From Anaerolinea thermophila (GTDB lineage: Bacteria; Chloroflexota; Anaerolineae; Anaerolineales; Villigracilaceae): a stretch of DNA of 7,334 nucleotides. Below, piece by piece: positions 1-5,852 of this stretch. Position 1 is the stretch's first letter. Each line of letters opens with the position of its first letter. The notes under the pieces are model-generated. The model had not been told where the DNA came from. It saw nothing but the letters and a program-made list of their open reading frames with translations, and did not search any database. The DNA is taken from contig DYLB01000100.1 of NCBI GenBank assembly GCA_020722305.1, forward strand, positions 1 through 7,334. The letters run 5' to 3'. A program made the position numbers and the translations under genes.

Positions 1-61
1 GCAGGCGCGAACAGGGCAGGCGCGAACAGGGCAGGCGCGAACAGGGCAGGCGCGAGGCAGG
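1..61. repeat. 15-bp tandem repeat array
   Basis: Three perfect copies of the unit GCAGGCGCGAACAGG occupy 1-15, 16-30 and 31-45. A fourth copy starts at 46 and diverges after GCAGGCGCG. The array runs off the window edge, so its full length is unknown. It lies just downstream of the kinase stop codon and runs into the palindrome at 57-85, which carries the related string GGCAGACGCGAGG. It has no coding potential that I can support. The spacing is far too short and regular for a CRISPR. It resembles the intergenic variable-number repeats that accumulate beside REP-like elements. Confidence 0.9.
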
Positions 62-85
62 GGCAGACGCGAGGCCTGCCCCTAC
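57..85 (-). repeat. REP-like palindrome overlapping kinase stop codon
   Basis: AGGGGCAG (59-66) pairs perfectly with CTGCCCCT (76-83) around a 9-nt loop. With one mismatch the arms extend to 57 and 85, giving an element that begins GTAGGGGCAG on the minus strand. The TAG inside this GTAG (84-82) is the stop codon of the kinase gene. No T-tract follows on the minus strand, so it is not a standard intrinsic terminator, although it could slow transcription or protect the 3' end. Such GTAGGGGC-type palindromes look like dispersed repeats. Only a genome-wide copy count would prove that. Confidence 0.7.
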
Positions 86-2046
86 CGGGCGTCGTACCAG
101 CACTCCAGGTCGTAATCGGCGATGACGTACTCGACGTTTTCGACGTTTTCGGCCGGCTTTTCGACCGGAAGCGCCGCTTGACTGACAATCCGGGGTGGTT
201 GGTGCGCCCGGGCCGGCATCCTGACGGGCGGCTTTTCGAGCGGCAGGGCCGGTTTTGGGGTCTCTTTTTGCTGGTAATAATCGCCGTATTTGTTTGGGTC
301 GTGGTGGGAATAACCGCCATAGTAGTAACTGTTGCGCGGGATCTTGTTCAGGACGACGCCCAGGGCGCGGGCGCTGGCGCGTTCCAGTTGCTCCAGCATC
401 GCAAAGGCGGCGTCGGCGCGGGTGCGGCCGGGCTGGAGCACCAAAAGCACGCCGTCTGCCCTGGCGGCCAGGACGAGGTAATCCGCGACCAGGGCCGGAG
501 GGCTGTCCAGGATGATCACGTCCACTTCGCGGCTGGCTTCTTCGAGGATGGCTTCCATGCGGGCCGAGGCGAGCAGTTCGTTCGGGTTGGGCGGCAGACT
601 GCCGCTGGGGACGATGTAGAGGCTGGGCAGTCTCTCCACCCGGTGGATGACCGAGCGCAGCGGCATCTTGCCGCGGAAGAGGGTGCTCAACCCGGCCCGG
701 TTCGACAGGCCGAAGATGGCATGGATGCGCGGGCGGCGCATGTCGGCGTCGATCAACAGGACCCGTTTGCCCCTCTGGGCCATGATGATTGCCAGGTTGA
801 CCGCCACGGTGGTCTTCCCTTCGCCGGGTCCGGCGCTGGAAACCAGCATCTTGCTGACCGCCCTATCCACGTTCGTGTAATCCAGATTGGTCCTGAGCGA
901 GCGGAAGGCTTCGGAGACCGGCGAGCGGGGATGTTTGAGGACGTGCGTCTCTGCGGCCTCGCCCTGGGCGGGGCTGATGCTGCCCACGTACCCGATGACC
1001 GGCAGTTTCAAGACCCGCTCGACGTCTTCGGGGGTGCGGAGGGTGTCGTCAATGTACTCAATGAGGAAGGCGATTCCGCCGGCGAGCATCAATCCCACGA
1101 CGGCGCTCAACCCGGTGGTTTTCAGGGGCTGCGGGCGGACCGGCTCGGAGGGCACGGTGGCGGGTTCGATCTGCACCAGGTTGGGGGTGTTTTGCAGGCG
1201 CGCCAAGCGGATGGTTTCGAGATTGTTGAGCAGGTTGATGTAGATTTGCTGGTAAAGTTCGAGGGTGCTCTGCAACTGCGCCAGCCGGTTCGTGCCGTCC
1301 CCCGAAGTGACGGGTTTGCCCAGCACGATCAGGTCCGAGTAGATTTGCTGGTAGAGGGCCAATACCGGTTCGAGCTGGTTCAGGCGGGCTTCCTTTTCGG
1401 TCAGCAGGAATTGCTGGTCGGTCGTGCGGGCCGGGGTCAGGGCTTCGATGTCGTTCTTGAGCTGGGTCACTTCGAACTGCATGGCCGCGATCTGGGTCTC
1501 GACCTGCTTCAATTGCTCCTGGACGGTCTCGGTCGAGATGTTTTCGATCTCGGTCCCTAGTTGGGCAATCTGGTTTTCGATCTGGGTGATCTGGGCCTGG
1601 ATGCTGTCCTCGGTCAGGGCGTAGCGCCCGGCCAGGAGCATTTCGTTCTGGTCAATCAAGACCTGGACCAGGATGTTGGCGATGTCCGAGGCCCGCTGCG
1701 GATTTTCATCCTCGACCGTCAATTGGATGGCCTGGGTAGCGCTGATCTGCTGGACCTTGACCTGCTTCGAGCTTACTTCGAACCCCAACCCCGCCGAGGC
1801 CTCGTCCATGACGGCGCTGGTGGTCAGGATCTGGATGTAGTTCTGGACCAGTTGCTGGTCAGTGAGGTAGGTGTAGTCCGAGTTCTTCTCCTGGGGGGCA
1901 CGCATGACGAGGATGCGGGTCGAGGCCTGATAGGTGGGCGTTTGGGTGCTGCTGAAGACGAATCCCCCGGCTGCGCCCAACACGAGTCCTAAGACCAATA
2001 ACCAGGCCCATTTGCGGGCCATTGCGAGATAAAGTTTGATTTCCAT
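82..2046 (-). CDS. Wzz-type chain-length determinant fused to BY-kinase (polysaccharide tyrosine autokinase)
   Basis: Inner-membrane polysaccharide co-polymerase with a cytoplasmic tyrosine autokinase, controlling assembly and export of exo- or capsular polysaccharide. Residues are numbered from the chosen ATG (654 aa). A first membrane helix lies at about 14-32. A periplasmic Wzz part follows, with a long coiled coil (about 142-275). A proline-rich stretch (about 293-309) precedes the second helix (about 312-332). The kinase part has EAFRSLR (379-385, the ExxRxxR oligomerisation motif), Walker A GPGEGKT (406-412), Walker A' LLIDADMRRP (430-439) and Walker B VIILDSPP (510-517). A tyrosine cluster (seven Tyr, 574-591) is the autophosphorylation target in this family. 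A 60-residue proline-rich tail follows it, which is unusual. The start at 2046 has AAAGGA 7 nt upstream and fits the family. An in-frame ATG at 2100 would add 18 residues. No glycosyltransferase genes are visible, so the polysaccharide is unknown. Confidence 0.95.
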   Translation of the reverse strand: MEIKLYLAMARKWAWLLVLGLVLGAAGGFVFSSTQTPTYQASTRILVMRAPQEKNSDYTYLTDQQLVQNYIQILTTSAVMDEASAGLGFEVSSKQVKVQQISATQAIQLTVEDENPQRASDIANILVQVLIDQNEMLLAGRYALTEDSIQAQITQIENQIAQLGTEIENISTETVQEQLKQVETQIAAMQFEVTQLKNDIEALTPARTTDQQFLLTEKEARLNQLEPVLALYQQIYSDLIVLGKPVTSGDGTNRLAQLQSTLELYQQIYINLLNNLETIRLARLQNTPNLVQIEPATVPSEPVRPQPLKTTGLSAVVGLMLAGGIAFLIEYIDDTLRTPEDVERVLKLPVIGYVGSISPAQGEAAETHVLKHPRSPVSEAFRSLRTNLDYTNVDRAVSKMLVSSAGPGEGKTTVAVNLAIIMAQRGKRVLLIDADMRRPRIHAIFGLSNRAGLSTLFRGKMPLRSVIHRVERLPSLYIVPSGSLPPNPNELLASARMEAILEEASREVDVIILDSPPALVADYLVLAARADGVLLVLQPGRTRADAAFAMLEQLERASARALGVVLNKIPRNSYYYGGYSHHDPNKYGDYYQQKETPKPALPLEKPPVRMPARAHQPPRIVSQAALPVEKPAENVENVEYVIADYDLECWYDAR

Positions 2047-2104
2047 TTCGGGTTCCTTTGCCTCGAAACGGAGTATATCCCGATTGGCTCGCTTCCCCAT
2101 ATTT

Positions 2105-2113
2105 TGTATCGTA
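2105..2113 (-). promoter_or_regulatory. possible -10 element for the BY-kinase gene
   Basis: On the minus strand, overlapping hexamers TACGAT (2113-2108) and GATACA (2110-2105) lie just before the in-frame ATG at 2100. The string ATACAAA is shared with the site upstream of the amidohydrolase gene at 4468-4473. Transcription from here would begin at or inside the upstream ATG. That favours translation from the ATG at 2046, which carries a Shine-Dalgarno AAAGGA at 2059-2054. I see no good -35 hexamer, so the call is tentative. Confidence 0.3.
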
Positions 2114-2141
2114 GTTTCAACGATTTGGATTCCCTGTTGGG

Positions 2142-2184
2142 TAAACCTTTTGGGACACGGAATTCACGGCGAACACGGATTTTT
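2142..2184 (-). repeat. CCGTG 9-bp-periodic intergenic repeat, copy A
   Basis: On the minus strand three CCGTG units recur at exactly 9-bp spacing (plus-strand CACGG at 2156, 2165 and 2174). They are followed by TCCCAAAAGGTTTA. A second copy with the same spacing and the same AAAAGGTTT end lies at 4501-4542. Both copies sit about 40 nt upstream of the first in-frame ATG of the downstream gene and in the same orientation relative to it. This looks like a dispersed non-coding repeat. No protein is encoded here. Confidence 0.7.
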
Positions 2185-2225
2185 CCCTGCTATTCCGCGT
2201 GCCGGGGGGCGGATTGCCAACACCG

Positions 2226-2246
2226 CACTTGCGTTCGGTGCAAGTG
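2226..2246 (-). other. stem-loop after the GGDEF gene
   Basis: CACTTGC (2226-2232) and GCAAGTG (2240-2246) form a perfect 7-bp stem with a 7-nt loop, starting 13 nt beyond the stop codon of the diguanylate cyclase gene. On the minus strand it is followed by CGGTGTTGGC, with no T-tract, so it is not a standard Rho-independent terminator. It might partly separate the cyclase from the kinase transcript or stabilise a 3' end. Confidence 0.5.
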
Positions 2247-2259
2247 TCCGACTGACAGC

Positions 2260-3249
2260 TTATTCGATAAGGGAAGGGTCGAGCGGACCGGTGACTTTGC
2301 CGCGCCCGTCGCGTTTGGAGTGGTAGACGCGCTCGTCGGCGGCTTTGAGCAGAGCCAGGGGCGTGTTCCCGTCCGAAGGGAAGTAGGCGATCCCGGCGCT
2401 GAACGAGAGCGTCAACGGCGGGTTGCCGGGGATGGGCGCCCGCTGGAACTCTTCGATCAGTCGCTCGATCAGCACCGGCCCGCGCTGGCTGTCAATGCCT
2501 TGCAGGAGCAGGACGAACTCGTCGCCGCCGTAGCGGAAGAGCAGGTCGGTCGTCCGCAGTTCGGAGGTGGTGCGCTGGACGAAGGCGGTCAGCACCTCGT
2601 CCCCGCGTGAGTGGCCATAGGTGTCGTTGATCTCCTTGAAATGGTCGAGGTCGAGGAAGACCAGCGAGAAATTGTAGCGGTATAGCTGGGCGCGCTCGAT
2701 CTCCTCCCGGATGCGGCTGTCGAAGGCCTGGCGGGAAAAGGCCTTGGTCAGGTGGTCGTACATCCCGGCGCTGAATTCGGCCGGCTGGATCTCGCGCAGG
2801 CGGGCGCTGAGCAGGCGGATCAGTTCGATGCCCACGCCTGGGATCATCGCCAGCACCCCCTGGAATTTTTCCTTGCTGAGGGTCTTCAGCCGGGTCGGGA
2901 CGATGGCCGCCACGGTTGCCGTGCGGTGGATGTTTTCGAGCAGGGCGATCTCGCCCACGATCTGTCCCGGTTGGCGGAAGACCAACAGGCGCGGGTCGTC
3001 CAGGTTCCCCTGGAGCACGGCCAAAATCCCGGATTCGATCCAGTACAGGCTGTCGCCGGGGTCGTTCTCGGAGAACAGGATTTCCCTGGTCTCGAGTTCG
3101 CGCTCGCCGCCGGCGACTTCGAGCAATTCTTTGAGCGATGAAGTCATCCGGGTGTTGTCATCCGCTGGCCCGGCGCGCCCTGACAGGTGTCCATAAGCGG
3201 CCAGGATTCTTTCCAGGGTTGGGCCCGGCAGGAATTTTTTACCGGTCAT
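2260..3249 (-). CDS. cNMP-binding domain / GGDEF diguanylate cyclase
   Basis: Predicted cytoplasmic enzyme making c-di-GMP from two GTP (329 aa). After a roughly 35-residue leader comes a CAP_ED-type domain (about 40-155). Its phosphate-binding cassette is well kept: GEIALLENIHRTATV from 99, with the Glu (100) and Arg-Thr (109-110) that bind ribose and phosphate in CRP-like proteins, so real cyclic-nucleotide binding is plausible. The GGDEF domain (about 164-320) has FLDLDHFKEIND (198-209), an intact GGDEF signature (241-245) and RTTD (232-235). RTTD sits at the spacing of the inhibitory I-site, which predicts product feedback. There are no membrane segments and no EAL domain. The ATG follows the amidohydrolase stop directly (TGAATG), with AAAGG 5 nt upstream inside that gene, so translation is probably coupled. 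An internal Met at 35 is a weaker start. What signal controls the cyclase is unknown. Confidence 0.93.
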   Translation of the reverse strand: MTGKKFLPGPTLERILAAYGHLSGRAGPADDNTRMTSSLKELLEVAGGERELETREILFSENDPGDSLYWIESGILAVLQGNLDDPRLLVFRQPGQIVGEIALLENIHRTATVAAIVPTRLKTLSKEKFQGVLAMIPGVGIELIRLLSARLREIQPAEFSAGMYDHLTKAFSRQAFDSRIREEIERAQLYRYNFSLVFLDLDHFKEINDTYGHSRGDEVLTAFVQRTTSELRTTDLLFRYGGDEFVLLLQGIDSQRGPVLIERLIEEFQRAPIPGNPPLTLSFSAGIAYFPSDGNTPLALLKAADERVYHSKRDGRGKVTGPLDPSLIE

Positions 3250-4449
3250 TCACGCCTTTTTGGCTACTTCCATGACCGCAGCCGCCATCAAGGCTGCGGC
3301 TTTGGGCAGGGCGGCTTCGTCAATGTCGAATTTGGGATGGTGGTGGCCGTAGTTGAGTCCTTTTTCGGCATTGGCCGAGCCGACGAAGAAATAGCAGCCG
3401 GGGGCCTTTTCGAGCATGAAGGCCATGTCTTCCGACCCCATGGTGAGGTAAGGCGCAGTGTCCGCTTCGGCAGCCGGGAAAACCTGCTGCGCGGCGGCCA
3501 GGACGCGCCGGGTGATGGCCTCATCGTTGATCAGGGCCGGGGTGACGCGTTGGAGTTCCAGTTCGACGGTGCAGCCCAGGGATTCGGCGGCGCTGCGGAC
3601 GACCTGTTCGAAGCGCTGAAGCACCGTCTTGCGTACGTCCAGGTCGAAGGTGCGGATGGTACCCTGCATCTCGACCGTCTGCGGGATGACGTTGAAGGCT
3701 TCCCCGGCGTGGATGCTGCCGACGCTGATGACCGCCGCCTTGAGCGGAGCCACATTGCGGGCCACGATGCTCTGGATGGCGGTGATGATGTGGGCCGAGG
3801 CCACTACCGGGTCAATGCTGGCGTGCGGGACGGCCCCGTGCCCGCCCTTGCCGGTGACGGTGATCTTGAAGAACTCCGCCCCGGCCATCACCGGTCCCGA
3901 GGCGATGCCCAGCCAGCCGACCGGCTTTTCGTTCCAGACATGCAGGGCCAGGGTATAGTCCACGTGCGGGGTTTCGAGTACGCCCTCGTCCAGCATCAGT
4001 TCGGCGCCGCCCATGCCCTTCGGCCCGACCACGCCCTCCTCGGCAGGCTGGAAGACCAGTTTAACGGTCCCCCGCAGGTCGTCCCGGTGACGGTTGAGCA
4101 GCCTGGCGACGGTCAGCCCGATGGCGGTGTGGCCGTCGTGTCCACAGGCGTGCATTACGCCGGGATTTTGGGAGGCGTACTCGGCTCCGGTCTGCTCGGT
4201 GATCGGCAGGGCGTCCATGTCGAAGCGGGCCAGGACGGTCGGGCCGGGTCTCGTTCCCTCGACCAGGGCCACCACCCCGGTCTCGGCCACGCCGGTGGAC
4301 ACTTCCAGGCCGAGTTCTTGCAATTCTCTGGCGACGATCCCGGCCGTGCGGACTTCCTGGAAGCCCAGTTCTGGGTGGGCGTGGAAGTCGCGGCGCAGGG
4401 AGCGGGTGTATTCGAACAGTTCCAGAGCTTCAGTGTAAAAATCGGTCAT
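3250..4449 (-). CDS. M20-family metal-dependent amidohydrolase (N-acyl amino acid / hippurate hydrolase type)
   Basis: Cytoplasmic di-metal peptidase-like enzyme, 399 aa from this start. Members remove acyl groups from amino acids or peptides (hippurate hydrolase, N-acetyl-diaminopimelate deacetylase, indole-acetyl-amino-acid hydrolases). Visible landmarks are RRDFHAHPELGFQE near the N-terminus, FDMDALPI (76-83), the metal-site ACGHDGHTA (101-109), the catalytic PAEEG (135-139), LALHVWNE (167-174) and the C-terminal His cluster YGHHHP (367-372). All five expected metal or catalytic positions are present, so it should be active. The substrate cannot be told from sequence. The start at 4449 is chosen because GGAG lies 9 nt upstream. 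An ATG at 4464 would add MENPP but falls at the expected transcription start. It is first gene of a two-gene unit with the abutting diguanylate cyclase. Confidence 0.94.
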   Translation of the reverse strand: MTDFYTEALELFEYTRSLRRDFHAHPELGFQEVRTAGIVARELQELGLEVSTGVAETGVVALVEGTRPGPTVLARFDMDALPITEQTGAEYASQNPGVMHACGHDGHTAIGLTVARLLNRHRDDLRGTVKLVFQPAEEGVVGPKGMGGAELMLDEGVLETPHVDYTLALHVWNEKPVGWLGIASGPVMAGAEFFKITVTGKGGHGAVPHASIDPVVASAHIITAIQSIVARNVAPLKAAVISVGSIHAGEAFNVIPQTVEMQGTIRTFDLDVRKTVLQRFEQVVRSAAESLGCTVELELQRVTPALINDEAITRRVLAAAQQVFPAAEADTAPYLTMGSEDMAFMLEKAPGCYFFVGSANAEKGLNYGHHHPKFDIDEAALPKAAALMAAAVMEVAKKA

Positions 4450-4458
4450 TGGGGGGTT

Positions 4459-4473
4459 CTCCATCTTTGTATA
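4459..4473 (-). promoter_or_regulatory. -10 element and ribosome binding site for the amidohydrolase gene
   Basis: On the minus strand TATACA (4473-4468), inside the AT-rich string GTTTTATACAAAG, is a good -10 candidate. Transcription would begin about 6-7 nt downstream, at the ATG of 4464 itself. GGAG (4462-4459) then lies 9 nt before the ATG at 4449. The arrangement points to a very short leader and the downstream start. No convincing -35 is visible. Confidence 0.45.
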
Positions 4474-4500
4474 AAACGGTTCATTGCGAGTCTCCGTGAT

Positions 4501-4542
4501 TAAAACCTTTTGGACACGGAAAACGCGGATTTCACGGAAAAA
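4501..4542 (-). repeat. CCGTG 9-bp-periodic intergenic repeat, copy B
   Basis: Three units (CCGTG, CCGCG, CCGTG on the minus strand; plus-strand starts 4533, 4524 and 4515) are spaced exactly 9 bp apart and end in TCCAAAAGGTTTTA. The end block is nearly identical to that of copy A at 2142-2184. It lies 36 nt upstream of the ATG at 4464. It makes up part of the 264-nt gap between the amidohydrolase start and the PIG-L stop. Confidence 0.7.
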
Positions 4543-4561
4543 TACAGTAACTGCCTACCCG

Positions 4562-4619
4562 CCCTCACCTCCAGCCCCTTCGCGAAGCACCCTGTAAGGG
4601 CTCCCACCGGGAGAGGGGA
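4562..4619. repeat. composite palindromic repeat (CCCTCACC...GGGAGAGGGG type)
   Basis: The block starts CCCTCACCTCCAGCCCC and ends GGGAGAGGGGA, the outer arms of a CCCTC/GAGGG-type intergenic palindrome that I recognise as common in diverse bacterial genomes. Inside are three consecutive small foldbacks: the perfect palindrome CTTCGCGAAG (4578-4587), CCCT-GTA-AGGG (4590-4600) and CTCCC-ACC-GGGAG (4601-4613). There is no open reading frame of interest. It is probably a degenerate dispersed element with an internal insertion. Confidence 0.6.
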
Positions 4620-4646
4620 GCAGAAACGGACAATTTTGTCAATTAA

Positions 4647-4658
4647 ATTTGCGCAAAT
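4647..4658. promoter_or_regulatory. 12-bp perfect palindrome, operator-like
   Basis: ATTTGCGCAAAT is a perfect 12-bp palindrome in an AT-rich stretch. Nearby GACAA-TT-TTGTC (4630-4641) is a second dyad. The size and symmetry suit a dimeric repressor site, but it lies almost 200 nt upstream of the amidohydrolase start and no regulator gene is adjacent. It could be chance in AT-rich sequence. Confidence 0.2.
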
Positions 4659-4672
4659 CACCGTTGACAAGC

Positions 4673-4701
4673 GGAAAAAGTGCGTTTTTGGAAACAAAAA
4701 C
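4673..4701 (-). terminator. weak terminator-like hairpin after the PIG-L gene
   Basis: On the minus strand GTTTTTG (4701-4695), loop TTTC, CAAAAAC (4690-4684) is followed after a short spacer by CTTTTT (4680-4675). It lies 12 nt beyond the deacetylase stop. The stem is AT-rich and the spacer is not typical, so termination may be weak. It is the only terminator candidate between the ricT block and the amidohydrolase block. Confidence 0.35.
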
Positions 4702-4713
4702 AGGTTTTCTTGC

Positions 4714-5472
4714 CTAGCGCCACTTGATGACCCGGAATTTTTCCTCATAACGCGGGGCTTCGTCGGTGCTGTCTTCGGTGTGGCTGGAGCGGATGCGCTG
4801 CTCGAATTCGGCCGGGTCGCCGATCTGGCTCTTGTGTTCCTTGAGGGCATTCAGCTTGACCTCCCAGGTATCGGTCACGTCGAGGATGACGTTCGGTTCG
4901 TTGGTCAGCGAGACCCAGACTTCGCCCGGCTGGTGCGGCGGCAGTCCTTCTTCGAGCAGTTCGGGAAAGTAGAGGTCGTTGCCGGCAGCCGGGAAGACCG
5001 CGTCCAGCACGACCTGGCCGGCGTAGCGGTGGTCGGGATGGTTGAGGCGGTAGGCGCCTTTGGGGAACAGGGTTTCCGGGTCGCAGGTGACCAGCACGTC
5101 CGGCTTGTAGCGGCGGATCTGGCGCACTACGTCTCGGCGCAGGTCAATGCTCGGGAGCAGGTAGCCGTCCGGCCAGTCCAGGAAGTGGACCGCCTCGGCC
5201 CCGATCACGGAGGCGGCCGCAGCCTGCTCCGTGTGGCGCAGGGCGCACAGTTCATCCCCAGGAATATCCTGGTTGTGGTCGTTGCGGCCCTTGTCACCGC
5301 AGGTCAGCAGAGCGTAGGTGATGTGGTGTCCGGCGCGGGCCCAGCGGGCCAGGGTTGCGCCGCAGAAAAATTCGGGGTCATCCGGATGGGCCAGGATCAC
5401 CAGGATTTTTTGAGCTTCGGGCCAGGAAAGGTCTGGGGGAGTTGCGAGATTATCTTGAGGTTGCGGGTTCAT
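4714..5472 (-). CDS. PIG-L/LmbE-family zinc deacetylase
   Basis: Zinc-dependent N-deacetylase fold, 252 aa, soluble. Family members deacetylate N-acetylglucosamine conjugates: MshB in mycothiol, BshB in bacillithiol, LmbE in antibiotic synthesis and PIG-L in GPI anchors. The Rossmann-like N-terminus reads ILVILAHPDD (23-32). His29 and Asp32 are the expected zinc ligands and Asp31 the general base. NHPDHRYAG (144-152) supplies the third ligand and a second catalytic His. TCGDKGR (57-63) follows the second strand, as in many homologues. The gene closely follows the small unknown ORF (26 nt), so it probably belongs to the ricT transcript. No clear Shine-Dalgarno precedes the ATG. Bacillithiol synthesis is one possibility, but no glycosyltransferase (bshA) or ligase (bshC) is visible, so the substrate is open. 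Confidence 0.92.
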   Translation of the reverse strand: MNPQPQDNLATPPDLSWPEAQKILVILAHPDDPEFFCGATLARWARAGHHITYALLTCGDKGRNDHNQDIPGDELCALRHTEQAAAASVIGAEAVHFLDWPDGYLLPSIDLRRDVVRQIRRYKPDVLVTCDPETLFPKGAYRLNHPDHRYAGQVVLDAVFPAAGNDLYFPELLEEGLPPHQPGEVWVSLTNEPNVILDVTDTWEVKLNALKEHKSQIGDPAEFEQRIRSSHTEDSTDEAPRYEEKFRVIKWR

Positions 5473-5498
5473 GCTTCATCGTTAGAAACGGCGGCGAG

Positions 5499-5846
5499 TC
5501 AATCGGGCATTGTGGAAGGTTTCTTCTCCGGGAGGGGAGGTTGGAGGGTTCCCGTTTGGGCCTCCAGCCAACTGCGGAGGATGGACTCGAGTTCGGTTAA
5601 TTGACCCGGGCTTGTAAAAGACTTCCAGAGCCGGGATTTCTTCTCGTTCTTGCTCTCATCTTGTCCGATCAGGATCAGCATCTGGTCACGTAAGTCGTAG
5701 AGCCAGCTTATTTGTAAAGGGCCTCGCTCGAAGGAACAGCCCCGGCCCAGCCCCTGGCTGTTTTCAGGGAGGCTGGAAAAGCCTTGCCCTTCGAGCATCT
5801 CCTGAAGGATGCTGCGGTAATGGTAGTATTCCGCTTCCTTATTCAT
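5499..5846 (-). CDS. small conserved-looking protein of unknown function
   Basis: I do not recognise this 115-residue protein. It has no signal peptide or membrane helix. The N-terminal third looks helical and is rich in Tyr and Glu (EAEYYHYRSILQEMLEG). A middle part alternates like beta strands (SFERGPLQISWLYDLRDQM, then LILIG). A charged loop follows (ESKNEKKSR), then an amphipathic helix (about 80-96) and a proline-rich end. It has a single Cys. The ATG at 5846 begins 6 nt after the ricT stop; a TTG directly before it is a less likely start. GGAAAG lies about 12 nt upstream. Tight spacing on both sides and normal GC-rich codon use support a real gene co-transcribed with ricT and the deacetylase. 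Its role is not inferable from the sequence. Confidence 0.72.
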   Translation of the reverse strand: MNKEAEYYHYRSILQEMLEGQGFSSLPENSQGLGRGCSFERGPLQISWLYDLRDQMLILIGQDESKNEKKSRLWKSFTSPGQLTELESILRSWLEAQTGTLQPPLPEKKPSTMPD

Positions 5847-5852
5847 CAAAGT

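Noticed and set aside
1..61. CRISPR-like array
   Set aside because: Units are 15 bp, head to tail with no unique spacers; it is a simple tandem repeat.
178..1560. Long plus-strand open frame (460 codons) opposite the kinase gene
   Set aside because: It is an antisense shadow of a GC-rich gene. Its translation is low-complexity (Gly, Asp, Gln, His rich) with no family signature, while the minus strand has clear Walker motifs.
2047..2100. Upstream ATG at 2100 for the kinase
   Set aside because: Not excluded, but the ATG at 2046 has AAAGGA at good spacing and puts the first membrane helix at the usual distance from the N-terminus.
3187..4503. Plus-strand open frame (438 codons) opposite the amidohydrolase gene
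   Set aside because: Antisense shadow with no recognisable domain. The minus-strand M20 motifs are decisive.
4664..4669. TTGACA on the plus strand as a -35 box
   Set aside because: No -10 hexamer at 16-18 bp spacing, and no plus-strand gene follows.
4510..4850. Open frames on both strands across the intergenic gap at 4500-4713
   Set aside because: They run from repeats and AT-rich sequence into the PIG-L gene, with no start signal or family resemblance.
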